Of a DNA stretch of 64,000 bases, positions 25,376 to 35,957 are shown piece by piece. Source of the stretch: Prostheceraeus crozeri (Eukaryota > Platyhelminthes > Polycladida > Euryleptidae); assembly GCA_907163375.1 (NCBI GenBank), contig CAJQUW010006818.1, positions 1-64,000 on the forward strand. Reading direction: 5' to 3'. Position numbers and translations under genes: made by a program. The notes beneath the pieces were generated by a model. That model ran no database searches. It saw nothing but the letters and a program-made list of their open reading frames with translations, and was not told where the DNA came from. Position 1 is the first letter of the stretch; the number at the start of each line of letters is the position of its first letter.

Positions 25376-25654
25376 TGTTATTATTATTATTATTTTTGGA
25401 CACGATCTCACACATTCAGATCGGTTAATGTCTCAAGACCTCGGAGACTTACCAAGCCTCATGGAGATGTTCGACGCAGGATATGAGTACTGCCAAGGAG
25501 TGCCGCTTTCGTCAATTCCGGTATGTGGTGTGCTGCAGGAATCTTGCTGAGGTAGACCTTCAACCTTGATGTGTAGGCACCCAAGGCGCCGACAACAACC
25601 GGGACAATTTCAACATGTGTTACACAACTTCTTTATTTCTAAGTGTAGGTCTTG
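25376..25654 (-). pseudogene. 3' end of old LINE (C-terminal part), displaced by nested CR1-like LINE
   Basis: The minus strand reads DLHLEIKKLCN then, after a one-base shift, HVEIVPVVVGALGAYT and TKAALLGSTHILRRT, ending in an (AAT)n tail at about 25,376-25,397. This matches the extreme C-terminus expected downstream of the LINE sequence at 30,966-32,588 on the same strand (which stops at EKITKYQ). The two pieces therefore appear to be one element split by the 5.3-kb insertion between them. Confidence 0.7.
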
Positions 25655-25757
25655 AGAGAGAGAGAGAGATACGTTTATTCAGACTGCGAATATGAATCAA
25701 AATTAGAGACAGATTAAAAAATCAAGTCGTTACGATAAATTAAAACACGAAGTTAAG

Positions 25758-27444
25758 TTAAGATCTTGAGTCTAGGATCTTAGTCACAGAGGTATCAGAC
25801 TGCATTATGCAAACAAATGGCAGAAATGAGTTCCGACGTAGAGTAGTCCTGGAGTAAGGCACCATAAATCGACCGGAAGGTAGTAGTGGGAGAACCATTC
25901 TTGAAATAAAAGTATCTTGAATATTTAAGCTCCGGAAGAGGTTCAAAGCCAATTCTTGACGTCTGCAAACGATATCAGTTGTTGAGAGAGAATAGCTTTT
26001 TATTCTAAGACATCGGTCCTGAATTCTCTGAAGGCGCTTCGAATCTTCAGAAGACATACCAATAAAGGCCGGGCAGGCGTATTCAATTAAACTGCGAATA
26101 AGGGCGATGTAAATGCACAGAAATTTATCTTCACTTGTTACGGTCTTCATCCTTCTCAATATACAAATCCTCTGAGCACACTTCCTCTCAATGTAATCTA
26201 CATTACATCTCCATCCAAAAGAAATGTCGAGCACAAACCCCAGAAATTTGATAATGTCCTGGAATTTCACGGTTGGTAAATGGTTCTCAACGTCGAATAA
26301 GATTCCTTGAACAGACCTCGGTAGTTTACTAAACCTTTTGTTTTTTGCAAATTTAAGGATAACCAATTCCGAGCAGACCATCTAGATACGTTTTCAACTT
26401 CGATAATTGGAGTCAGTGTCATCACTGGGTCATTTTTCCTGATTCCAAACGATAGATAAACATCATCAACGTACTTTATAAGACACGTTCTTTGAAATTG
26501 GGGTTGCATAGATGATATATACAATCCAAACATGTAAGGACCGAGTATTGACCCTTGTGGGACACCGCTGGTAACATCCCTGGTCTGACTTTTAGATCCC
26601 TGATAACGAACTCTTTGTTGGCGATTAAGCAAATAATTCATTAGAAATCGAACAAAACCGGAAGGTAGTCCAGATGACCTTGCTTTCACCAGAAAATCGC
26701 GGTGTAATATCTTGTCGAATGCTTTCGAAAAGTCGAAGCTTATGAAAACAGTCGCTCCAATTTCAGGGCCATCAAAATTATTGTTAAGCGAATCATGAGC
26801 TGCGATGATGGCATGCGTAGTCAATGACCTCTTCTTTATTCCGAATTGAGAATCATCCAACAAATGCGAAAGTTTAGACCGAAGGTCATTCAGAATTACT
26901 TTTTCAAGGATCTTTGCACGAATCGGTAGGAGACTGATAAGTCGTGCCTCTGTAACTGGCGCATTACTCACTTTTGGTATGGGGATGACGTCAGCAATTT
27001 TCCATATTGAGGGGAACTTTCGTTGAAGAATGCACTCGGTTATCAGATGGTGTATAGGTTCTGCCAGAACTAGTGCAGATCTCTTGTACAGCAAAGTAGG
27101 GACATCATCACTGCCAGTCGCCTTTGGACGAAGCTGAGAAAGCATCCTCCAGATATCTTCAATTCCAAAAGCTGGAAACCAGCTGTCGTCTTCCATATTT
27201 TGAAGGTCAAGAGTGCTGGAATGATTCATTGCACTACAAAAATAGTCATTGAACTCATTGGCAATCTCAGCAGCTGAAGTAGAAGGCGAAGAAACAAAAG
27301 CATTTCCTGAGGATCCACGTTCCATCTTAATGTAGGACCATAAACCTTTTACGGACTTAGACTTCTCCGTAAAATACCTCGCTTTTGCTTTGAAAATTTC
27401 CCTTCGAGCCTTCTCATTGAGAACGTTGCACAACTCCCAGTCTC
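25758..27444 (-). pseudogene. CR1-like LINE ORF2, reverse transcriptase part
   Basis: The frame from the insertion junction to about 26,270 contains RPKATGSDDVP, the motif A region ISFDFSKAFDKILH, motif B TSGVPQGSILGP and the catalytic box KYVDDVYL. It continues to LSLNLQKTK, after which a frameshift near 26,300-26,370 moves the sequence to the next frame: VKFQDIIKFLGFVLD, LIEYACPAFIG and the C-terminal TTLRRNSFLPF. ORF2 acts in target-primed reverse transcription. YVDD replaces the more usual YADD. The copy is inactive because of the frameshift and the Penelope-like insertion. Confidence 0.9.
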
Positions 27445-27932
27445 ACACTCGTGTCACCCAAAGACGCAACCATGTACTGCCATATATTGCCTCTGTTTCT
27501 GAGGCCATTGCTCGTTATTTGTATCGCTATAATGTATCAGTCTTTTATAAGCCAATTTGTAAAATGAAAGATATTTTGAAATTGCCTAAAGATAAAGTTG
27601 ATGTCAATTGTACGAGAAATGTTATTTACAAAGTTCCTTGTGCTGATTGTGACAAAGTGTATATAGGACAAACCGGCAACAATTTCGAAACGCGGTTGAA
27701 CCAGCACCGCTCAGCTCTGAGATCAGTACATCCTGAAAAATTTGCATTAGCGGAGCACGCGTTCAAAGAAGATCATCAGATTGGTTGGAGATCCGCTGAG
27801 ATTATTTGTCGTGAGGCCAATTACAGAAAGCGTTTGTTTCTTGAAGCATGGCACTCCAAAAGACAACCTTGCCTCAATCGATGTGATCTATTTGTTCCTT
27901 CATTATATGATGAACTGTATAATTCCATGTGA
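27445..27932 (+). CDS. GIY-YIG endonuclease domain of Penelope-like element
   Basis: The frame is open from the insertion junction. The segment YIASVSEAIARYLYRYNVSV, a cysteine-containing VIYKVPCADCDKVYIGQTG and FETRLNQHRSALRS carry the GIY-YIG signature (VIY...VYIG, then the catalytic arginine in TRL). The tail includes AEHAFKEDH and LFLEAWHSKRQ. In Penelope-like retroelements this domain follows the reverse transcriptase and nicks target DNA. The reverse transcriptase is absent here, so this is a 3' fragment without its own start codon. Confidence 0.85.
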
Positions 27933-28293
27933 CTTTTGTTATTAACTTCATTAATTTTGAGACATTTTTTGATTTTTGACTTTGTAATTACATGTAATTA
28001 CTTTCGATTTTCATTATTATTATTGACGCTTCAGTATTATTATTGACTTACTGATTGACTTATTGACTTTTGACTTATTATCCCGGTGAATCCGGGGATG
28101 TGCTTTTAAAATGCCTTGCTGTTGTTATAATTGTTGGCACTCAGCTTTAGTCTTCTATTTTCTGTTTCACGCAATGACGTCATACAGTCCTATATCTACA
28201 TGTCCGTGTCTTTCATCTCTACAATATTGATTTCATGTGCAAATTCGATGTGTCTGTGATGCAGTTTCGTGAATCTTCGTTTGTCATTGTTGC

Positions 28294-28323
28294 CTGAAGA
28301 CGTGGTCTGGTTAGACCATGAAA
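28294..28323 (+). ncRNA. Hammerhead-ribozyme-like core in Penelope-like 3' region
   Basis: CTGAAGA is followed by CG, a perfect 6-bp hairpin TGGTCT-GGTT-AGACCA, then T and GAAA. This is the CUGANGA-stem II-GAAA arrangement of hammerhead ribozymes, which are known in Penelope-like elements. Stems I and III were not established. Confidence 0.5.
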
Positions 28324-28385
28324 TATCGTGTGTGTATTGCACAATAATAAATCTGTACCTATCGTCTATAAGCAATTTTTTGAAA

Positions 28386-29321
28386 CTCCCAGTCTCGTCT
28401 ACGGAAAGCAACCCAGCGTCGATCTATTAGCAACTTGACCAAAGGTGTCATCCAAACAGCATCAGAATTCGTCAAAAATCCTCGAGATCGAGGAATCTTG
28501 CTCAAAGCGTCCTCCAGGTAATTACAAAAGATGCTACACTTTTCATCAATGTCACGACAAGAGAAGAACATGCTAAAGTCATTCGACAAGAATTTTTGCT
28601 CAAAGTCCAACACGTGTGATTCCCGCAAGTCATACACTATATGCTCTCTTACTTCATGTTGTCTTTCAGGTGTCTTTGATTTAGTAAAAACGACATTATG
28701 ATATGAGCTCCCAATTGGTGGACCTATCACAACCATATTTTTGTCGTAATGTCCTTGTAATTTTTTTTCAACAAATATCAAGTCAAGGTTGGCTTCATTT
28801 TGGGTTGGACCATGTACAATATTGAACAAGGAGAATTTTGAGGTCAGGAAACACCTATTGTATCTGTTAAAATCCCCAGCAATGATGAGACGATGGAATG
28901 GTAATTCATTCTGATGATAGTCGATCATAGACGACAGATTTTCACTGATGTCTCTAAACTTGGGACTTTCTATGCCAGGCGGCAAGTACAGGCCGACAAT
29001 TATGAGTTTAGGAGAGTTCGTTCGAGTGCAACAAACCTCAACTTCATGAAACGACGGGGAAGACAATTTAATAGGCTGCAGGTTTTTCTTTGCCCACATA
29101 ATCATTCCGCCTCGTCCTGAGTCAAATTCTCTGTCAGTTCGATAACATGAAAATCCCGGTAACCCAAAGGCCTCTATAGGATGTTTGGAATTCAACCACG
29201 ACTCGGTACAAATTATTACATCAGGGCTTTTCGATATAGTTTGCACTTTTAACTCATCAAACTTATTACATATCGAGCGCAAATTGGTAAGGAAAATATT
29301 CGGCATTTCTTCACTTTTCAA
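28386..29321 (-). pseudogene. CR1-like LINE ORF2, endonuclease part
   Basis: The apurinic/apyrimidinic-type endonuclease domain is open for about 310 codons. Motifs are IFLTNLRSICNK at the start, VIICTESWLN (catalytic glutamate), LIIAGDFNRYN (GDFN) and SSYHNVVF near the end, where the usual SDH is SYH. An ATG at 29,306 is the likely initiation codon; ORF2 overlaps the end of ORF1 in another frame. The domain nicks target DNA for reverse transcription. The frame breaks at 28,385 because of the Penelope-like insertion. Confidence 0.88.
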
Positions 29322-29341
29322 ATTATTAGACGCAAAATTAT

Positions 29342-30295
29342 TTACTGAAAATTTTGAGCTATTTCATCAACAACGTGACCGTTAATGATCAGCTTTCTAT
29401 TTCGGACGAACGCCACATCATCAGGGTTGCATTGTCTATGCTCATAGGCCCGTTTGCGTAGTTCAATCAGTTTCTCGTTCTCGTCTGGCGTTAGATTTTC
29501 TTGGATGAATACAGTGTGCAAGTGTCTTTCTGCATGCTTGAGAAGGCGAGCTCTACTTAGGAACAGTCTGGCAGTTCTTTCAGAAGTTTTGACAAGTATA
29601 AGTCTTGGCCTCCCATCTGGACGAGGTTTACCAATTCTATGAACTTGTTTGATATTAACAAGCTCCTTTTCGAGATTCAATGGTCTAGCAACATCTCGTA
29701 GAACGCTATCAAAGGCGTCATTAAAGTTACTGCGTTCAGGGTAATTTCTGATTATAAAAGTTTTCCTTCTTTTCTTAGTTTCAATCAGCAACATTTGCTT
29801 CTTAACTGAATCGCAGGAGTTTTTCAAGTCAGCCATGCTTTGTAAGTGATGATCATTAAGAGACTTTAGTTCAGTTCTCAAGGTGGTACAGGTCACTTCT
29901 TTCTCCTCTAATTTTTTCTCAAGCGAATGAATAGAGGACTGAACATCCAACTCAAGTGCTTTTAGCTTTCTATCAAAAACTTCCGAAAGCCTCTCAAACT
30001 TAACATCGATGGATTTTTTGATGGCCGTAAGCCTCCGATCAAGTTCAGACATCATTGAACTACAAGCAATTTCAGAGCCGTATTTCAAATAATCTTCGCA
30101 TCGAGAACATATGAAAAACATGTCTGATATTTCCTTATCATATGTCTTTGATTTTCCTATGCAAACAGCGTGAAAAGTTTTGTTGCAACCAGGACTGCTA
30201 CACGAGATGATTCGTTTATCTCTGTCATTGGACTTGTCAGTTAATTTACAGGGTTCGGCGAAGCATGCATCGCAAAACGTTGATCTATCGGTCAT
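29342..30295 (-). CDS. CR1-like LINE ORF1 protein: PHD finger, coiled coil, RNA-binding domain
   Basis: The 317-residue frame starts at ATG. Residues about 8-65 form a PHD-type zinc finger with C-x2-C, C-x4-C, H-x2-C and C-x2-C spacing (CDAC, CSSPGC, FHAVC, CSRC). Residues about 85-170 are charged and heptad-like (SEVFDRKLKALELDVQ, EKKLEEKE), a probable coiled coil. Residues about 180-300 (TFIIRNYPE, VHRIGKPRPDGRPRLILVK, FIQENLTPDENEKLIELRKR) match the L1/CR1 ORF1 RRM and C-terminal domain. It is expected to bind element RNA as a chaperone. The frame is fully open. Confidence 0.88.
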   Translation of the reverse strand: MTDRSTFCDACFAEPCKLTDKSNDRDKRIISCSSPGCNKTFHAVCIGKSKTYDKEISDMFFICSRCEDYLKYGSEIACSSMMSELDRRLTAIKKSIDVKFERLSEVFDRKLKALELDVQSSIHSLEKKLEEKEVTCTTLRTELKSLNDHHLQSMADLKNSCDSVKKQMLLIETKKRRKTFIIRNYPERSNFNDAFDSVLRDVARPLNLEKELVNIKQVHRIGKPRPDGRPRLILVKTSERTARLFLSRARLLKHAERHLHTVFIQENLTPDENEKLIELRKRAYEHRQCNPDDVAFVRNRKLIINGHVVDEIAQNFQ

Positions 30296-30965
30296 TGTGG
30301 CTCTTGCAGAAATAAGACGATAAACTGCGACGGAGAAATAACGTCACGGGGTCACGTGGATTACGTTTACAGAAATCGATAATTGAAAGAAATTTGGCGA
30401 GCCTTCCTTTCTAATAGTCAGCTATAACGGCTGATTTGTAATGAAAGTTGACAGTCCCAACTTCAACAGGCAACCGGCCACAACAAAGAAGACTGAAGAA
30501 ATACACTGATGGAATCAATAATAATGATACTCAATAATAATGATATCAATAACATAATACACTGATGGAGTCTTATTAACTATAAGTTTATTAAAATTAT
30601 GAAACATTTAGACGTCGTTATGGGAATGTCCCAGCTTCAATACCGCGGACACTGGGTAAATCCAATGCCACTGTATTGCACTATGAAGTATCGCAGGCAG
30701 AGCCTTTGTACAATGCGTAGAACCAGCCGAATAACCAAACAATCACGGAATGAGATGCCTTCACCTATAGGACCAAAAAAACGAGAATTATGAGCCACCG
30801 ATTTATTTTCCCAGAAATTTGACCCTACAGCAAGCCAAAAAATCATCAGAGAATGCCAATGACACCAAAAACGACAAAAATGGGTAGGGAGGAACCCTCA
30901 AACCAACGCCAATCACTAGGCGACCAAGACAGAACGCGAGAGACACGACCGTTCAGCGCGTGATT

Positions 30966-32588
30966 GCAAGGATTTGATACTTTGTGATCTTCTCTTTCTC
31001 TTGTATGTTTTTGTCGTCGGGGACTGTTATATCTATTCTCAGAGTTTTCATTTGGATCTTATCCACCACGATGATGTCTGGTCTTCTTGCTTGTATGTAC
31101 AATGTAGTGGTCAGTCCGCACTTCGAAGTCCCACAAGATCTTTGTATCATTTGTTTCGATCACCGAGAGGGTCGTGCTTCCAATATTGATCCACCACATC
31201 AATTCCTTTGTCCTTGCAAATCGCTCTATGGATAGACTTAGCAACTTCGTTATGTCTTCGGAGATATTCCGTTCCTACCCGTTTTGAGCAGTCAGTCAGG
31301 ATGTGAGAGACAGTTTCGTCAGTTGATTTACAAAGTCTGCATTTCGGGTCTGTTGAAATCTTTAGGATATGTGCTTTATGTGCCTTCGTGTTCAGAGCCT
31401 GATCTTGTGCGGCTGTTAGCAGTGATTCGGTCTCAATCTTTAATTTGACAGTTGTCATCCAATTGTACTGTGTTTCTTTTGTTGTAATGTCCTTGGTTTG
31501 TCGGAAATATTGCCCATGCAGAGGCTTCTCATGTCACTTCCTTTGTCTGTCGTCCACTTGTGTTGTTTTCCATGTTTGGAATTTCTCGGGCCTTTGCTTC
31601 TGCTCATCTTATATCACCACCGCCAGCAGTGGATCGTCTTGAGTATTCCATATATATTCGTTGAGGCTCCTGTCCTCTCCCTCTATCACTTCCCAGATGT
31701 TCTTAAGCCCTCTACCTCCATTTCTACGAGGTTGATATATAGGCGATCGACATCGGCCCGTGGATGTAGCGCGTGGTACATTGGCATTATCTTCCTTGTC
31801 TTTCAATTTAATTCTTCCATTTCTTCGACGGGCCATTTTACAACTCCAACAGTGTAACTTATTACTGGAATGACATATGTATTGATGGCCGCTATCTTGT
31901 GTCTTGCATATACCGTAATTTTGACTTCAGTATTTGTTTCAATCGCTTTTTGTACTCTTTCTGCGCTCTGTCTTTTGCTTCTCTTTATAGATTATCTCTA
32001 TGCTGTGGTATGCCAGGGTAGCTACTTGTACCTTTCCGAACTGGTGTCATGGATAGTTCCTTCTTCTAACCGCAATCCTTGTGTTTCTTTAACATTGCCT
32101 CTATTTATTATTAGTCGCGCACACCTTTCACAGCCGAATTTCAGTCCAATGTCATCACTGAATATTTTTGTAGTATGAATGAGATTGTCGATATCTGCTT
32201 CTTTCTTGCTGTACAGCTTAAGATCGTCCATATAGAGTAAGTGGTTGATCTTACTGCTGTTTCTTAATGTGTATTATTTTCCAGCCTTTCGAACTATTTG
32301 ACTGAGCGGATTGATGGCCAAACAGAAGAGTAGAGGGGATAATGCATCACCTTGGGATATTCCTCTTCTTATCCGAACTTCACCAATGTCTTCTCCATCG
32401 TGTATTATCATTGTCGTCCAATATCTCATTGATGTCTGTAGTAGATTTCGAAGTGCACTACTTATTTTGTAGATTTCCAGGCATTTTATGATCCATACAT
32501 GCGGGACAGAATCGTGCGCTTTTTGGTAATCTATCCATGCCATTGCAAGATTAGTGTGCACTTCGATCAATCACCAATTGTTCTTTTG
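30966..32588 (-). pseudogene. Old LINE: reverse transcriptase to C-terminal zinc-knuckle region
   Basis: Pieces follow in order down the minus strand through many frameshifts. Motif A is LAMAWIDYQKAHDSVPHVWI, then RRGISQGDALSPLLFCLA (motif B), MDDLKLYSK (catalytic box) and DDIGLKFGCERCARLII. Later come RRNGGRGL and KIETESLLTAAQDQAL, then CRLCKSTDETVSHILTDCSK (C-x2-C...H-x4-C), KILWDFEVRTDHYI, RRPDIIVVDK and EKITKYQ. This is a characteristic non-LTR pol found widely in invertebrates. The 3' remainder is at 25,376-25,654. Dead copy. Confidence 0.85.
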
Positions 32589-32685
32589 TGCCTCTCTTTC
32601 CAGGTTGGCTCAAAAGAACAATTGGAGACTGATCGAAGTGTTACAGGAGAAAATAAGAAAAGATTATGTGTTATTATTATTATTA
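32559..32685. repeat. Inverted junction in LINE (29-bp hairpin), twin-priming-like
   Basis: Arms 32,559-32,587 and 32,612-32,640 pair over 29 bases with two mismatches across a 24-base spacer. The plus-strand side reads GSKEQLETDRSVTGENKKRL, and the minus-strand side reads KEQLVIDRS directly before the LINE motif A region. Both are the same LINE segment in opposite orientations, as expected for a 5' inversion formed at insertion. An (ATT)n run follows at about 32,670-32,695. Confidence 0.65.
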
Positions 32686-32734
32686 TCATTATCATACATT
32701 GCCACATGTGAGTTGGATCATAGTAGTTGTCAGT

Positions 32735-32960
32735 GAAAAAAATGTATTTGAGATAAAACAAAATTTTGTGAGTACCGCATTGTTTGTACTTTCTGCGGAC
32801 ATTCTTATATTGGGGAATGGACCTGCACCATACGTTCAAGATTGCATGAACATTCATCGTTTTTTCATCTCATGTTAATCTCCATTTGCTTTCATGTACT
32901 TATTCTCCTGCATTGAATTTTGTTAAATGGTCAATTTTACACCAAATTAAGAACTTGGAC
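32735..32960 (+). pseudogene. Penelope-like GIY-YIG fragment
   Basis: The plus strand reads EYRIVCTFCGHSYIGEWTCT then IRSRLHEHSS, the GIY-YIG signature (YRI...SYIG, catalytic R in SRLHEH). In another frame HQIKNLDTRR, the usual C-terminal tail of such domains, follows. It is too short to be functional. It is a separate family from the elements at 27.4 and 38.6 kb, judged by sequence. Confidence 0.65.
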
Positions 32961-32976
32961 ACACGCCGATGATTAA

Positions 32977-33174
32977 GGCCTCAGTCACACTGAAAGCAAA
33001 GCAAACAAGAGCGTCTCGAGCGTCCCGAGCAAACGTATCTCCGCAAGCTATCCAACGCTCTGGTTTGCTTTGCTCGCAGTGTGGCAGTCTACAGCTGCTG
33101 CAATGATGACTTTACATTTGCTGCAAAACGCTTTGCCCGGAAACGCTTGGAAAAGCTCGCAGTGTGGCTGAGGC
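32977..33174. repeat. TTAA-flanked MITE (piggyBac-like ends)
   Basis: A 198-base element is bounded by TTAA at 32,973-32,976 and 33,175-33,178. The left end is GGCCTCAGTCACACTG and the right end CAGTGTGGCTGAGGC, an inverted repeat with an indel and one mismatch. It is GC-richer than its surroundings and non-coding. TTAA duplication is typical of piggyBac and some other superfamilies. Confidence 0.75.
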
Positions 33175-33178
33175 TTAA

Positions 33179-35219
33179 AATACAAATCCATTTTCTCAGT
33201 CGAAGACTTATTCCTTCTCCAATCAAATTAATATCCGACTGATAATGAAACCCGTTGATAGAATATATCTGGTTTTAAAGACTTCGTCTGCGACGGAACG
33301 AGAAATCGATATTTTTTATATTATTTATCAAGTTCTAACTCTTTGAGAATTGTGCAAGAATACTTTGAAAGTATTTTAGCCGAATAATGCGCTCATTGCG
33401 TCTTGTTTGTGAATCACAATTCACTCAGATTCAATTCCATTCCTATCTCGTGGCCGAGGTTGATTTTCATAGCGCTGATTTCGGCAGCGACGAAAAAAGT
33501 TGTTTGTAAAAATGCAGCAAGCTATGAGGTACCTAGACTATCAACAGCTACGCAATGAAGGATCGTGCTGAATTCAAATCGGGTATTGAACGTCCTTTGA
33601 TGTTATTTAGAATTGATTTTCATGAATAGGCCGATTTTGTGAAGTATATTCAAAATTTGATATAAAGTTAGATTTGCAATATTAATGAATCCTTATTAGT
33701 ACAGAGGCTTATGTTACATGTAGAATGGAGCCAATTACTGATTTAGCTGTAGCCTATTTATTGAAAAACGAAATAAGCCAGGGCTCAAACCATCTTTACA
33801 TATATCAGCAGAAACCAAAATGTTCATCAATACCATGCTGTCCTATTTTGTTCACACAAAAGTTTTGAATTACATGTTTCACACTGGTTTTGATAACAAC
33901 ATCAACATCATCTTGTTTCAGCCTAGAAGTATCCCTTCAGAAAGTACACTGTGCATGCCATAGAAATCGACAACAATAAAACCTCTAGAACGGAGGTTAA
34001 GCTTCATGCAATACACAATAGTGGCCCATAAATCGCACGCATTTTCACTTAGACACACTTCGCTGTATCATTGGGTTAGAATCAGTCACATGTGTAAATC
34101 AAAGCTGTTCATTGGTCATTCATGCCCCAACTTTGTTCCCCCGGCGGTGCCGCGACCCTGAGTCAATTTTCATTCTAGTCAACTTCAGATAAGCAATCTA
34201 TTTCTATGGTGGATACCTATGCATCTTGCACATTGCACTCATGCACAACACGCGAGCACTTGAGCAGCTTCTTTCTTGTTTGGTCCTCAACTATAACAGC
34301 ACCACCTGTTATATATATTTAAAATGGGTGCAGCTCTTCGATCTTCGATATGATCTGGCAAACCATGCGCCACAGTGCTGATTTTCTTTTTTACACTCTT
34401 TTGTAAATTGAATCACAGCAAAAATCGAGAGTATTCCCATCGTACCACGTGTTCAATTTTCAAAATATCTGTGTCATTTACAGAATCACGCAACTCATGT
34501 TTCACAATGTGCGTCTTGTCCAGAAATCTGACATCAATTTCGCATAATGCCATAAGAGGCAAATTGCTGTGCATCTTGGTTAACAACCTTCTGAGTAGCT
34601 ACAGCCGAATCGCCTTTCTCTTCACGCTGCCAATTCCATCGTGTGGTCCTTTGAAATGAAGGACTTCTCACAATCCCATGTGATTTGAAGACAGCACTTA
34701 GTGAATGACTTATTGCCTCTAATTGACACCCTTGGTGCAGACGATCGTACCATGCCTTGGTAGCCTACTAAGCAATCGAATAAAAATATGGGGAGTCCCC
34801 TGAAGGTCCATTCACACCGCACGCGGCGCGGCGCGTCCAATCAAAATGCCTGTTATTACCGAGCCGCGTGGCGAGGGGCGGGAGAAGGGAATGGAGAGGG
34901 GGACAACTGCAGACACCATATCATTATGGACACTTCGTATTGATAAATAATTAACATATTTACATTCCTGATGTTACATGCATTCGAGTGAGCCCAAACA
35001 AGACACCATAATTTGACATTTTCCCTCCCCAGATAGTTAAATGCAGTACTCAGTTTTCAGAATCTACATGAACATTTCCAACATAATGACTCGAAAATGG
35101 TATCTTCACGACACATTTTCTAGGAAATACAAAAACATTTTGTATTATATTTACGAGCGTGAACAAAGTGTGATGTCATCATCGAATAGAAAGTCGGGCT
35201 AGAATCCATTTTTTCCTCA
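33179..35219. other. No gene recognised; one GC-rich short repeat
   Basis: Short motif-free open frames only. At about 34,803-34,880 a GC-rich block beginning AAGGTCCATTCACACCGC resembles the TTAAGGTCCATTCACGCCGC block at about 52,177, so it is probably one end of another dispersed element. Confidence 0.4.
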
Positions 35220-35283
35220 ATTGTAGGAAGCCCAAAAAACACGATCAGTGCATACAAAGCGAATCTTTTATTCCGCTGAGGCC

Positions 35284-35312
35284 TTTCGACCAACACCGTC
35301 GGTCATCATCAG
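35284..35312 (-). ncRNA. Hammerhead-like core, left arm
   Basis: On the minus strand CTGATGA, T, a 7-bp stem GACCGAC-GGT-GTTGGTC with one G-T pair, then GAAA. It differs from the opposite arm at one loop base. Confidence 0.5.
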
Positions 35313-35928
35313 AGCCACTAACCAGCCAACTAAAGCACACAGCCAAACTGCATACACGGAACAAAACTCACACAACTTGCTACACACTAGAGACACCTAG
35401 AAATACGACTTCATAGAAATAGACAATAGATCAGGTGCACGAGAACTAACGCTACAAAATGAAGGAGGCACGTGTGGTGAAGGAGGCTGTGTGGACGAAG
35501 CGCCGGAACTCTAGCGATAGAGTGAAGCAATGTCTCAGCAATTTTTGGAGTACTCTCTGACTTTTCATTCTTTTATTGTAATTTTTTTAATTTTCTCTGT
35601 ACATTTCATTCTACTTTCGTTATTGTAATTTTATTTTTAATTTAGTTAATTAATTAATTTTTTTGTGCGTTTTATTGATTTTTTAATTATTTTTATTTCT
35701 TTATTATTTTTTATCAACAAAGAATTGCATGTTAAATGTTGCATGTGTTTTTCTTTGTCCAGTTTCCTTGTGAATTCATTTTGTAGCGTTAGTTCTCGTG
35801 CACCTGATCTCCTATTGTCTATTTCTATGAAGTCGTATTTCTAGGTGTCTCTAGTGTGTAGCAAGTTGTGTGAGTTTTGTTCCGTGTATGCAGTTTGGCT
35901 GTGTGCTTTAGTTGGCTGGATAGTGGCT

Positions 35929-35957
35929 CTGATGATGACCGACGATGTTGGTCGAAA
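35929..35957 (+). ncRNA. Hammerhead-like core, right arm
   Basis: CTGATGA, T, the stem GACCGAC-GAT-GTTGGTC, then GAAA. The stem is conserved relative to the left arm while the loop differs. Confidence 0.5.

Larger units (their letters stand above)
27445..28383 (+). mobile_element. Penelope-like element, 5'-truncated, inserted in CR1-like LINE ORF2
   Basis: The insertion is flanked by a 13-base direct repeat AACTCCCAGTCTC at 27,432-27,444 and 28,384-28,396. It runs on the plus strand, opposite to the host LINE, and contains a GIY-YIG endonuclease frame and a 3' region with a hammerhead-like core. Taking out the insert and one copy of the repeat restores the ORF2 frame (RRRDWE followed by LCNVLNEKARRE). 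Confidence 0.9.
25655..30964 (-). mobile_element. CR1-like LINE, nearly full length, 5'->3' on minus strand
   Basis: This element has a 5' leader (about 30,296-30,964), ORF1 with PHD finger and coiled coil, and ORF2 with endonuclease and reverse transcriptase. The 3' end has AATAAA followed by a (TC)n tail at about 25,656-25,672. It is inserted in an older LINE; both junctions carry a degenerate copy of CAA..CCT..CA, a possible target duplication. It is itself split by a Penelope-like element at 27,445-28,383. Apart from that insertion and one frameshift near 26,300 the reading frames are open, so it is young. Confidence 0.85.

Noticed and set aside
31445-32178. Plus-strand open frames over the 31-32 kb region
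   Set aside because: They are antisense to the old LINE reverse transcriptase and show no motifs.
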